A DNA stretch of 64,000 nucleotides from GCA-2861595 sp035525365. Lineage in GTDB: Bacteria > Actinomycetota > Acidimicrobiia > Acidimicrobiales > GCA-2861595. The stretch spans positions 1 through 64,000 of the forward strand of contig DATLEK010000103.1 in the NCBI GenBank assembly GCA_035525365.1, written 5' to 3'. A program made the translations under genes and the position numbers. The first letter of the stretch is position 1. The number at the start of each line of letters is the position of its first letter. The notes beneath the pieces were generated by a model, which saw only the letters and a list, made by a program, of their open reading frames with translations, ran no database searches and had not been told where the DNA came from. Below, piece by piece: positions 15,908-24,099 of this stretch.

Positions 15908-17146
15908 GTGACGGGTCGCTACTGGGTGGAGACCCTGGGCTGCCCGAAGAACCAGGTGGACTCGGACAAGCTGACCGGGACGCTCCGCGGGGACGGCATG
16001 ACCGCCGCCTCGTCTCCGGCCGAGGCCGACGTGGTTGTGGTCAACACCTGCGCCTTCATCGAGGCCGCCCGTCAGGAATCGGTGGAGACGGTGCTGGCTC
16101 TGGCCGGTGCCAAGGCGACGGGGGCGAAGCTGGTCGTGACGGGCTGCATGGCCGAACGCTACGGCGACGAGCTGGCCGCCGCCCTCCCCGAGGTCGACCT
16201 GGTCGCCGGTTTCGGCGTGCCGGTAACGCTGGGTGAGCGGGCCGGTGTTCCCCGTCTCGACCTGCTGAACCTCCCTCGCCCGCCGGCCACGGCCCCCTGG
16301 GCCTACGTGAAGATCGCCGAGGGCTGCGACCGCAAATGCGGGTTCTGCGCCATTCCCTCGTTCCGCGGCCCCCAGCGTTCCCGCCCTGTCGAGGCCATCC
16401 TGGACGAGGTCGATGCTCTCGGGGCCAAGGAGATCGTCCTGGTCGCCCAGGACCTCGCTTCCTACGGCAAGGACGTGGCCGGGCTGGGTGCCGGCGCCAT
16501 AGTGGGTCTGGTTCGGGCGGTGGCGGAGAAGGCCAGGACCCGCCTGCTGTACCTGTACCCATCCGACCTCACCGATGAGCTGATCGACGCCATCGGCGAC
16601 ACCGGCATCCCGTACTTCGACCTGTCCCTGCAGCACGTCTCGCGGCCTCTGCTGAAGCGCATGCGCCGGTGGGGAGACGGAGCCCGCTTCCTGCGCCGCA
16701 TGGGCGAAATCCGCGACAGGTGGCCCGATGCCGCCTTCCGCTCCAACTTCATCGTCGGCTACCCCGGAGAGACCGAGGCCGACCACGATCTACTCCTTGC
16801 GTTTCTCCACGAGGCGCAGCTGGACTGGTGCGGGTTCTTCTCGTATTCGGCCGAGGAAGGCACCTATGCCGCCGGGCTCGACGGCGAGGTGGCGCCGGCT
16901 CTCGTGGCCGAGCGCCTCCGGGAGCTGAGCGAGGTGCAGGACGCCATCACCGCCCGCCGCCGCCAGAGGCTCATCGGTGAGGTGGTCGAGGTCCTGGTGG
17001 ACAGGCCCGGCGTCGGGCGGAGTCACCGCGAGGCGCCCGAGATCGACGGTGTCGTCCGGATACCGGAGTCGCTTGCTGTTGGCGAGGTCGTGAAGGTGAT
17101 CATCACCGGTGCAGAGGGCCCGGACCTCGATGCCGAGGCCGTCTGA
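15908..17146 (+). CDS. rimO: Ribosomal protein S12 methylthiotransferase RimO
   Basis: 412 residues, radical-SAM methylthiotransferase that thiomethylates an aspartate of S12. The UPF0004 domain carries Cys12 (ETLGCPKNQVDSD), Cys in NTCAF and Cys in TGCMAERY for one iron-sulfur cluster. The radical-SAM cluster is CDRKCGFC at residues 140-147. SLQHVS, SNFIVGYPGET and a short TRAM domain follow. It starts at GTG 15908. The stop is followed after 2 bp by the pgsA GTG. Confidence 0.95.
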   Translation: MTGRYWVETLGCPKNQVDSDKLTGTLRGDGMTAASSPAEADVVVVNTCAFIEAARQESVETVLALAGAKATGAKLVVTGCMAERYGDELAAALPEVDLVAGFGVPVTLGERAGVPRLDLLNLPRPPATAPWAYVKIAEGCDRKCGFCAIPSFRGPQRSRPVEAILDEVDALGAKEIVLVAQDLASYGKDVAGLGAGAIVGLVRAVAEKARTRLLYLYPSDLTDELIDAIGDTGIPYFDLSLQHVSRPLLKRMRRWGDGARFLRRMGEIRDRWPDAAFRSNFIVGYPGETEADHDLLLAFLHEAQLDWCGFFSYSAEEGTYAAGLDGEVAPALVAERLRELSEVQDAITARRRQRLIGEVVEVLVDRPGVGRSHREAPEIDGVVRIPESLAVGEVVKVIITGAEGPDLDAEAV

Positions 17147-17148
17147 AA

Positions 17149-17763
17149 GTGGCCACCGACTCACCGCCGGCGGGTGTCAGGTCGGGCTTCGGCCCCGGCG
17201 CCCTGGCCACCCCGGCCAACGCCGTCACCATCGCCCGTGTGCTCGCTACGCCCGTTCTCATCGCCATGATCCTGGGAGGCGGCGCGTCGTGGCCGGCATT
17301 CGCCCTGTGGATCCTGCTGTCGGGCACCGACTGGGTCGACGGTTACATCGCCCGCCGACAGGGCATCACCCGCTCCGGCGCCTTCCTCGACCCGCTGGCC
17401 GACAAGTGCCTCATCCTCGGCGCCCTGTTCGCCCTCGTCGTCGAGGGCCTCTTCTGGTGGTTGCCCGTCGTTCTCATCGCCGTTCGGGAGGTTGCGGTCA
17501 GCCTCTACCGGACCTGGATGGGAAAGCGGGGCATCTCCATCCCGGCCCGCTGGTGGGCCAAGGTGAAGACCGTGGTCCAGCAGGCGGCGGTCGCCTTCGT
17601 CCTCCTGCCGCCCACCACCGACCATCCCTCCATCGCCGCCGTCGGGCTGTGGGCCGGCGTCGGGTTGACATTGTTCACCGGCGCCCAGTACTTCCTCGAC
17701 GCCCGACGGGTCGTGGCCGCATCTGACGCCGAGGGATTGGATCGCCGCGGCCGTGCGTTGTGA
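17149..17763 (+). CDS. pgsA: CDP-diacylglycerol-glycerol-3-phosphate 3-phosphatidyltransferase
   Basis: 204 residues with about four to five membrane helices. The CDP-alcohol phosphotransferase motif is intact as DWVDGYIARRQGITRSGAFL followed by DPLADK (near residues 61-85). It makes phosphatidylglycerol phosphate in the membrane. It sits between rimO and cinA as in many actinobacteria, and its 3' end overlaps cinA by 11 bp. Confidence 0.93.
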   Translation: MATDSPPAGVRSGFGPGALATPANAVTIARVLATPVLIAMILGGGASWPAFALWILLSGTDWVDGYIARRQGITRSGAFLDPLADKCLILGALFALVVEGLFWWLPVVLIAVREVAVSLYRTWMGKRGISIPARWWAKVKTVVQQAAVAFVLLPPTTDHPSIAAVGLWAGVGLTLFTGAQYFLDARRVVAASDAEGLDRRGRAL

Positions 17764-19003
17764 GATCGTCGCCGTAGGAACCGAGCTGCTCCTGGGGGAC
17801 GTGGTCGACACGAACTCGGCGTGGCTGGGGCGGCGCTTGGCCGCTGCCGGCATCGAGTCGTACTTCCGCACCATCGTGGGCGACAACGTCGAGCGCATCG
17901 TGACGGCGGTACGGGTGGCGCTGGAGCGGAGCGAGGCCGTCATCGTGTGTGGCGGGCTGGGCCCCACCCACGACGATGTCTCCCGGGAGGCGATCGCCGA
18001 GGTCATGGGAGTGTCGCTGCGGCGCGACGAAGCGCTGGTCGAGCGCCTGCGGGAACGGTTCGCCGCCCGTGGCCGGGAGATGTCGGTGAGCAACGAGCGG
18101 CAGGCCGACGTTCCCGAGGGCGCCACGAGCATCGCCCAGGACCAGGGAACGGCGCCCGGGCTCGTGTGCCCGATCGGCGAAAAGGTGGTGTACGCGCTGC
18201 CGGGCGTGCCCCACGAGTTGAAGGAGATGGTGGACCGGGCCGTTCTTCCCGACCTGCGCCGCCGTGCCGGATCGCCCTCCACCATCGTCTCCCGGGTCCT
18301 GCGCACGTGGGGCCTGGCCGAGTCCGTCCTGGCCGAGCGGCTGGCCCCGCGGGTCGAGGCACTGGAGGATGCCGGCAACCCGACGCTGGCTTTCCTGGCC
18401 GGCGGGATCAAGGGCATCGCCGTCCGGATCACGGCCCGGGCCGCAACCCGCGACGAGGCGGAGAAGCTGCTCGATGGCGAAGATGTGGAGATCCGAAGCA
18501 TCCTCGGGCCCCTGGTCTTCGGCGTGGACGACCAGACGATGGAGGAAAGGGTGGGCGCGCTGTTGGAGGAGTTCGGCCTGACTCTGGGGCTGGCGGAGTC
18601 GATGACCGGGGGCCTGGTGGCCTCCCGGGTGGTGGAGGTGGAGGGGTCCAGCAAGTGGTTCCGCGGGGGAGTGGTGTCCTACGACTCACAGGTGAAGTTC
18701 GGCCTGCTCGACGTGCCGGAGGGACCGGTGGTGTCCGAGGAGGCGGCCGCGGTCATGGCCCAGGGGGCGTGCCGGGTGCTGGAGTCCGACGTCGCCCTGT
18801 CGGTCACCGGGGTGGCCGGGCCGGCCACCCAGGACGGCATGCCCGTGGGCACCGCCTACTTCGGCCTGTGCCTGGACGGAAAAACCGAGGTCGTGCACCG
18901 CCTCCTGCCCGGCGACCGCCGGCACATCCGGGAGCTCGCGGTGATCACCATGTTGGACCTCCTCCGCCGGCGCCTCCTGGAGCGCGGGGAACCGCTGGAC
19001 TGA
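17753..19003 (+). CDS. cinA: CinA family protein (nicotinamide-nucleotide amidase)
   Basis: 416 residues. The N-terminal MoCF/COG1058 domain has AVGTELLLGDVVDTN and GGLGPTHDD. The C-terminal PncC amidase domain has GLALAESMTGG-like (LAESMTGGLV), RGGVVSYDSQ and SVTGVAGP. The family deamidates NMN and hydrolyses ADP-ribose. It lies directly upstream of recA, the classic competence-damage arrangement. It starts at GTG 17753 inside pgsA. Confidence 0.94.
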   Translation: MRCEIVAVGTELLLGDVVDTNSAWLGRRLAAAGIESYFRTIVGDNVERIVTAVRVALERSEAVIVCGGLGPTHDDVSREAIAEVMGVSLRRDEALVERLRERFAARGREMSVSNERQADVPEGATSIAQDQGTAPGLVCPIGEKVVYALPGVPHELKEMVDRAVLPDLRRRAGSPSTIVSRVLRTWGLAESVLAERLAPRVEALEDAGNPTLAFLAGGIKGIAVRITARAATRDEAEKLLDGEDVEIRSILGPLVFGVDDQTMEERVGALLEEFGLTLGLAESMTGGLVASRVVEVEGSSKWFRGGVVSYDSQVKFGLLDVPEGPVVSEEAAAVMAQGACRVLESDVALSVTGVAGPATQDGMPVGTAYFGLCLDGKTEVVHRLLPGDRRHIRELAVITMLDLLRRRLLERGEPLD

Positions 19004-19158
19004 GGCCCCACCCTCGGATATGGTTCCGGCGCCGCCGGCCGACTGCGCCGGCCGGGCCCCCGCCAGCGGCGGTGCTGCGCCCCCCTCGTCCTTTCCGGGG
19101 ACCTCTCCTCGCCGGCCGTGAACGCCGCCCCTCGGCATCGTGCTCCAGGGTCCCTGAA

Positions 19159-19172
19159 CGAACACTCGTTTG
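19159..19172 (+). promoter_or_regulatory. LexA (SOS) box upstream of recA
   Basis: CGAACACTCGTTTG matches the actinobacterial SOS consensus CGAAC-N4-GTTCG with one change. It lies 108 bp before the recA start, in a 276-bp gap. A GCCGGC stem-loop (19034-19052) earlier in the gap may end cinA transcription. Confidence 0.75.
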
Positions 19173-19279
19173 GGATTACACTTCTGGAAGTACAACGGTG
19201 TCACTTGTCACACCCTCTTCGTAGGGTGGACCTCGAACCAGAAAACAGAGGAACAACCGTGAAGAGAGGGGTTCTACCG

Positions 19280-21673
19280 ATGGAACGAGACAAGGCGCTC
19301 GAGATGGCCCTCGGCCAGATCGACAAGCAGTTCGGCAAGGGGTCCATCATGCGCATGGGCGACAAGACCCACATGGGCATCGAGTCCATTCCCACCGGGG
19401 CCATGGCCCTCGACCTGGCCCTCGGCGTCGGAGGTCTGCCCCGGGGCCGCGTGGTGGAGATCTACGGCCCGGAGTCTTCCGGCAAGTCCACCCTGGCCAT
19501 GCACGTGGTGGCCGAGGCCCAGCGCAACGGCGGCATCTGCGCCTACATCGACGCCGAGCACGCCATGGACCCGGTGTACGCCGGCGCCATCGGCGTCAAC
19601 GTCGACGAGCTGCTCATCTCCCAGCCCGACACCGGAGAGCAGGCCCTGGAGATCGCCGACATGCTCATCCGCTCCGGGGCCCTCGACGTGCTGGTGATCG
19701 ACTCCGTGGCCGCCCTCACCCCCCGGGCCGAGATCGAGGGCGACATGGGCGACTCCCACATGGGCCTCCAGGCCCGCCTCATGTCCCAGGCCCTGCGCAA
19801 GATCACCGCCACCCTCAACCGCTCCAACACCGTCGCTATTTTTATAAATCAACTTAGAGAGAAAATAGGTGTGATGTTCGGCTCACCTGAGACCACCCCT
19901 GGTGGCAAGGCGCTGAAGTTCTACAGCTCGGTGCGCCTCGACATTCGGCGCATCGAGTCGATCAAGGACGGCGCCGAGGTGGTGGGGAACCGGGTGCGGG
20001 TGAAAGTGGTCAAGAACAAGTGCGTGGCGGCGGGCACGACCTTGTTCGATCCAACCTCGGGTCTCACGCACCGGATCGAGGATGTGGTCAACGGTGGGGC
20101 AGGTGCCGCCGTAGTCGCTGCCGACAAGGCCGGGAAGCTCCATGTGCGGCCCATCGTCGACAGGTTCGACCAGGGTGAACGAGATGTCATAGGCCTGCAT
20201 CTCCGGGACGGGACGGCTCTCTGGGTGACCCCTGATCACAAGGTGCTCACCGACGCTGGGTGGCAGGAGGCAGGTGACCTCGGCAAGGGCGATCTCCTGG
20301 CCCGTCCACGGCAGGCCATCGGGTTCGGCGAGAACGAGCCTATGCCGTCCGAGCATGCCCGCATGCTGGGCTACCTGATCGGTGACGGCTACGTCGGCGG
20401 CAAGACGCCTATTCACTTCATCAACGTCGAGGAGCCGCTCCAGCAGGACGCTATAGAGATCGCCCAAGCCCTCGGGTGTGACTCCCACCGCCGGGGGATC
20501 GAGACGAGCTTCTCTCATCGCAAGGGCGAGAAGAACCTCCTCTTGGAACTGGCCCGTGCCGCCGGGATCTGGGGGCATCTCGCTCCGACGAAGCGGATTC
20601 CTGCACCTTTCTTCGATCCGGAGACGTCGGCGACTGTCGTCGGGAACCTGCTGTTCGGCCTGCTCGAGACCGATGGCTGGGTGAGCCGGGAGCAGACGGG
20701 AGGTTTGCGGGTCGGGTTCTGCACCACCTCGCTGGAGCTTGCCCAGCAGGTGCATTGGCTGTTGTTGCGCTGGGGCATCGGTAGCTCTGTCAGGGCGAAC
20801 GACCCCACCACCAACCGGCCGAGCCTGATCAAGGGCCGTCGCGTCCAAGGCAAGCTCCCGTGCTGGCAGGTCCGCGTCAGCGGTATCGACAATGTGCGGC
20901 GATTCGCGGCCGCCATACCGATGTGGGGGCCAAGAGGGCAGGTCCTGTCCCGCGAGCTGGGTCGCCCCGAACTCCGGAAGCATCGGGGTTCGAGCCAGGT
21001 GTACCTGTCGCCGGCGCAGACGCAACCGGTCCTCGCCTACCTGTGGGGGCGGGGGGTCACAGGGCCGCTCGCCGCGCAGTTGCTCGGCCACGATGCCTCA
21101 AAGGGAAGCTCAGGGTTGAAGGCCGTGGTTGGCGCCCGACGCGTGCGCCGTGACTCCATGCAGGTGCTCGCTGATGCCTTGGACAGCGATTTCCTCCGCC
21201 AGGTCCTAGAGGAGGACCTCTGGTACGACAAAATCGTGGCCATCAGCCCGGCCGAGCGGCGGGCCGTCTACGACATCGAGGTGGACGAGCACCACACGTT
21301 CGTCGCCAACGACATCGTGGTCCACAACTGCGCTTCCCCGTTCAAGCAGGCCGAGTTCGATATTCAGTTTGGTAGGGGGATCAGCCGGGAGGGGTCGGTG
21401 CTCGACATCGCCGTCGACCTGGGCATCGCCAAGAAGTCGGGGGCCTGGTACACCTACGAGGGCGAGCAGCTGGGCCAGGGCCGGGAGAACGCCAAGCAGT
21501 TCCTGCTGGACAACCCCGAGGTCATGGTGGAGCTGGATGAGCGGATCCGCCGCCAGTCGGGTCTGTACGGCCAACCTGCCGCCGAGGTCGGCGAAGGCGC
21601 CGGCGAGACGGACGACGACATCCCCCTGGGTCAGGGTGTCGGTGACGACGAGCCGATCATGGTCAACGACTGA
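19280..21673 (+). CDS. recA: Recombinase RecA, interrupted by an intein
   Basis: 797 residues before splicing. RecA residues 1-247 are followed by a 436-residue intein, then the last 114 residues of RecA. The mature protein (361 residues) mediates strand exchange and LexA autocleavage. Walker A is GPESSGKST at 63-71, and the conserved NQLREKIGVMFG follows near 190. The intein sits between VVKNK and the segment that reads VAPPFKQAEF in intein-free RecA; here the first C-extein residue is Cys, as splicing needs. ATG 19280 is used; GTG 19259 is in frame with a better AGAGGA site and would add seven residues. A striking AT-rich codon patch lies at 19835-19870. recX does not follow. Confidence 0.96.
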   Translation: MERDKALEMALGQIDKQFGKGSIMRMGDKTHMGIESIPTGAMALDLALGVGGLPRGRVVEIYGPESSGKSTLAMHVVAEAQRNGGICAYIDAEHAMDPVYAGAIGVNVDELLISQPDTGEQALEIADMLIRSGALDVLVIDSVAALTPRAEIEGDMGDSHMGLQARLMSQALRKITATLNRSNTVAIFINQLREKIGVMFGSPETTPGGKALKFYSSVRLDIRRIESIKDGAEVVGNRVRVKVVKNKCVAAGTTLFDPTSGLTHRIEDVVNGGAGAAVVAADKAGKLHVRPIVDRFDQGERDVIGLHLRDGTALWVTPDHKVLTDAGWQEAGDLGKGDLLARPRQAIGFGENEPMPSEHARMLGYLIGDGYVGGKTPIHFINVEEPLQQDAIEIAQALGCDSHRRGIETSFSHRKGEKNLLLELARAAGIWGHLAPTKRIPAPFFDPETSATVVGNLLFGLLETDGWVSREQTGGLRVGFCTTSLELAQQVHWLLLRWGIGSSVRANDPTTNRPSLIKGRRVQGKLPCWQVRVSGIDNVRRFAAAIPMWGPRGQVLSRELGRPELRKHRGSSQVYLSPAQTQPVLAYLWGRGVTGPLAAQLLGHDASKGSSGLKAVVGARRVRRDSMQVLADALDSDFLRQVLEEDLWYDKIVAISPAERRAVYDIEVDEHHTFVANDIVVHNCASPFKQAEFDIQFGRGISREGSVLDIAVDLGIAKKSGAWYTYEGEQLGQGRENAKQFLLDNPEVMVELDERIRRQSGLYGQPAAEVGEGAGETDDDIPLGQGVGDDEPIMVND
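20021..21328 (+). mobile_element. RecA intein with LAGLIDADG homing endonuclease
   Basis: 436 residues, starting with Cys (CVAAGTTLFDPTSG, block A) and ending HN before Cys (VANDIVVHN, block G). Block B is the VTPDHKVLT segment. The endonuclease has two dodecapeptide-like motifs, LGYLIGDGYVGG and LLFGLLETDGWVS, each keeping the acidic residue. Position, length (440 in Mycobacterium tuberculosis) and many motifs (NFIN/HFINV, SREQTGGLRVG, MWGPRG) match the mycobacterial RecA intein closely. Splicing and nuclease residues all appear intact, so it is probably active. Confidence 0.95.
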
Positions 21674-21720
21674 TAGTCAGGTCGTTCTTCGCGAAGTCCG
21701 CAACAGATGAAGGTTCTCGG

Positions 21721-21909
21721 ATGCCTGACGGCGATCCACTCCCTGAGGAGATCCTGCTCAACATCGAAGAAGCTAGGGCGGTCTACCTGGCGTTGGTGGC
21801 TGCCATTGATGCTCTGGGCCCAGGCGAGGAACGGGAGCGCTGCCGGGGGGCCCAGCGCATCCTCGTGGTGAAGTACCTGCCGGATCTTCCCGAGCTGGGG
21901 GAGGCGTAA
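21721..21909 (+). CDS. Small protein of unknown function (62 aa)
   Basis: An acidic, mostly helical 62-residue product (LPEEILLNIEEARAVYLALV near the start) without cysteines or membrane segments. A GAAGG site precedes the ATG, and the stop is one base from the next ORF, which suggests a two-gene unit. It occupies the place where recX normally follows recA but shows no RecX similarity that I can see. Confidence 0.55.
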   Translation: MPDGDPLPEEILLNIEEARAVYLALVAAIDALGPGEERERCRGAQRILVVKYLPDLPELGEA

Positions 21910-21910
21910 C

Positions 21911-22090
21911 ATGAGCACTGTGGCGAACGAGCTGCTGAGCCTCCCCGAGGTGGCACGGCAGCTGCGCGTGACGCTCGACGAAGTCCTGTCGCTTGTCGAA
22001 TCACAGGTGCTCCCCGCCGGCCGCGGCCAGGACGGGGGCGTCTACGTACGTGAAGATGACCTACGTGAGTACGAGCGGGCAGATTTTTGA
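21911..22090 (+). CDS. Small MerR/excisionase-like DNA-binding protein
   Basis: 59 residues: LLSLPEVARQLRVTLDEVLSL is a helix-turn-helix of the MerR/Xis type, and GGVYVREDDLREYERADF forms the expected wing and following helix. Proteins of this size include phage excisionases and small transcription regulators. The upstream sequence GGGGAGGCG gives a good ribosome site. No recombinase or att site lies nearby, so regulation is the likelier role. Confidence 0.6.
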   Translation: MSTVANELLSLPEVARQLRVTLDEVLSLVESQVLPAGRGQDGGVYVREDDLREYERADF

Positions 22091-22177
22091 GCCCGGGCCG
22101 AAGGTGGCGGCGCCCGTCGTGTCGAATCCTCGGTATGAAGTGGTCCCATCCGTCGCAGCCGTAGTCGGGGAGCAGCC

Positions 22178-22576
22178 GTGGAAGTCCTGAAGGTCAGCAG
22201 CAAGTCCAACCCCAATTCGTGCGCCGGCGCCTTGGCCGGCGTGGTCCGCCAGTCCGGTGGCGTGGAGGTCCAGGTCGTGGGGGCGGGAGCGCTCAACCAG
22301 GCCGTCAAGGCCATCGCCATCGCCCGGGGCTTTCTTGCCCCTTCAGGAATCGACCTGATTTGCGTGCCCAGCTTCGCCGACATCGAGATCGACGGCGAAC
22401 GCCGTACCGCCATGCGGCTGCTGGTAGAGGATCGCCAGCGCCGGATGCCCACGATCGTGGACGTGCGTGACCGGCCGGCGCTTCGCCCGGTCCCCGACCT
22501 GGCCGATGAGGTCGCCATCTCCCGCCTCGTGCGGCCTGAGGTCCGGGAGAACGCTCCCGCCGACTCTCTCTCCTGA
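22178..22576 (+). CDS. spoVS: Stage V sporulation protein S homologue
   Basis: 132 residues. The first 86 are the SpoVS (Alba-like) domain: MEVLKVSSKSNPNSCAGALA, GAGALNQAVKAIAIARG and the middle PSFADIEIDGERRTAMRLLV. The last 45 residues are an extension not found in the minimal 86-residue form. Its function outside sporulating Bacilli is unclear; nucleic-acid binding is inferred from the fold. It starts at GTG with GGGAG upstream. Confidence 0.88.
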   Translation: MEVLKVSSKSNPNSCAGALAGVVRQSGGVEVQVVGAGALNQAVKAIAIARGFLAPSGIDLICVPSFADIEIDGERRTAMRLLVEDRQRRMPTIVDVRDRPALRPVPDLADEVAISRLVRPEVRENAPADSLS

Positions 22577-22682
22577 CGGACTTTTGCGCAAGGCCTGCTG
22601 TCACCGGCCGGAGAGTTCCCTGCGGGCGGCCCGCCCCGAACATCCGGCCAAAACGCCTCCGGCCGGTAGCCTGGGGCAGGAG

Positions 22683-24056
22683 ATGGCCCCGAACCGTACG
22701 TATCTGATCCGCACCTTCGGGTGCCAGATGAACGTGCATGACTCGGAGCGCATCGCCGGCATGCTGGAGGCCGAGGGCATGGCCGCCACCGAGGACCTGG
22801 AGGCGGCCGACGTGGTCGTGCTCAACACGTGCTGCATCCGGGAGAACGCCGACAACAAGCTCTACGGCAACCTGGGCCAGCTCAAGGCGCTCAAGGACCG
22901 CCGGCCGGAGATGCAGATCGCCGTGGCCGGGTGCCTGGCCCAGAAGGACAGGGACCTCATCCAGGCCCGGGCCCCGCACACCGACGTGGTTTTCGGCACC
23001 CACAACGTCGCCAGCGCCACCGACCTGCTGCGCCGGGCCAGGGACGAGGGCCCGGTCATGGAGATCCTGGAGGAGTCGGAGGCCTTTCCCTCGGCTCTGC
23101 CCGCCCGCCGGGACCTGCCCTACTCGGCCTGGGTCACCATCCAAATCGGCTGCGACAACAGCTGCGCCTTCTGCATCGTGCCTTCCGTCCGGGGCAAGGA
23201 GATCAGCCGGCCATTCGCCGAGGTGGTGGCCGAGGTCGAGGCCCTGGCCGCGGCCGGCACGGTGGAGGTCACCCTCCTCGGCCAGAACGTGAACTCCTAC
23301 GGCCGCGACATCACCCGTCGCTCGCCTTTGTTCGCCCAGCTGCTGGAGGCGGTGGCGTCGGTGGACGGCATCCGCCGTGTTCGCTTCACCAGCCCCCACC
23401 CCAAGGACCTCCGCCCCGACACGATCGCGGCCATGGCCGCGGCGCCGGCGGTGTGCGAGCACCTGCACCTCCCCCTCCAGTCCGGGAGCAACCGAACGCT
23501 GGCGGCCATGCACCGCGGCTACACCGGGGAGCGCTACCTCGAGAAGCTGGCCGCCGCTCGCGCCGCCGTGCCTGACCTGGCCGTCACCACCGACCTGATC
23601 GTCGGCTTCCCGGGCGAGTCCGACGACGACTTCGAGCGCACCCTCGAGGTGGTCGCCGCCGCCGAGTACGACAGCGCCTACACCTTCGTCTTCTCACCCC
23701 GACCGGGGACTGAGGCGGCCACCATGGAGGATCGGTTCGTCCCCGCCGAGGTGGTGGCCGAGCGCTTCGACCGGCTCAAGGTGGTGGTCGAGCGCTCCGC
23801 CCTGCTCAAGCACCAGGCCCGGGTAGGCCGGGTGGAGGAGGTCCTCGTCGAGGGCCCTAGCAAGCGGGACCCCAATGTTCTCACCGGTCGCACCCGACAG
23901 AACAAGTTGTTGCATTTCTTTTCCGAAGTGTTGGCGCCTGGGAGCTTCGCCACCGTGGTCGTCACCGGTGCCGCGCCGCACCACCTCACGGGCGAGCTGC
24001 AGGAAGTGACGGCCCGCCCCCGCCATCGCACCAGGATCCCAGTCGCCGCCGGCTGA
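22683..24056 (+). CDS. miaB: tRNA-2-methylthio-N6-dimethylallyladenosine synthase
   Basis: 457 residues, radical-SAM methylthiotransferase modifying A37 of tRNAs that read U-starting codons. The UPF0004 cysteines are Cys14 (RTFGCQMN), Cys in LNTCCIRE and Cys in AGCLAQ. The radical-SAM motif is CDNSCAFC. LPLQSGSNR, TDLIVGFPGES and a C-terminal TRAM domain with GRTRQNKLLHF complete the family layout. ATG 22683 is used; the longer frame upstream crosses spoVS. It forms a functional pair with the next gene. Confidence 0.95.
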   Translation: MAPNRTYLIRTFGCQMNVHDSERIAGMLEAEGMAATEDLEAADVVVLNTCCIRENADNKLYGNLGQLKALKDRRPEMQIAVAGCLAQKDRDLIQARAPHTDVVFGTHNVASATDLLRRARDEGPVMEILEESEAFPSALPARRDLPYSAWVTIQIGCDNSCAFCIVPSVRGKEISRPFAEVVAEVEALAAAGTVEVTLLGQNVNSYGRDITRRSPLFAQLLEAVASVDGIRRVRFTSPHPKDLRPDTIAAMAAAPAVCEHLHLPLQSGSNRTLAAMHRGYTGERYLEKLAAARAAVPDLAVTTDLIVGFPGESDDDFERTLEVVAAAEYDSAYTFVFSPRPGTEAATMEDRFVPAEVVAERFDRLKVVVERSALLKHQARVGRVEEVLVEGPSKRDPNVLTGRTRQNKLLHFFSEVLAPGSFATVVVTGAAPHHLTGELQEVTARPRHRTRIPVAAG

Positions 24057-24099
24057 CCAACGTCAATTGCGAGTACATACCGAGCGGAAAACGCCCCCT

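Noticed and set aside
19034..19052. GCCGGC stem-loop after cinA as an intrinsic terminator
   Set aside because: Only 6 bp and no T-run; such palindromes are expected by chance at this GC content, so it is mentioned only under the recA box.
19280..21673. RecA of nearly 800 residues as a fusion with another enzyme or an assembly chimera
   Set aside because: The extra segment starts with Cys, ends in HN-Cys, contains LAGLIDADG motifs and sits at a known intein site.
22577..22682. CGAACATCC before miaB as an additional LexA box
   Set aside because: Only one half-site is present; the partner GTTCG is missing.
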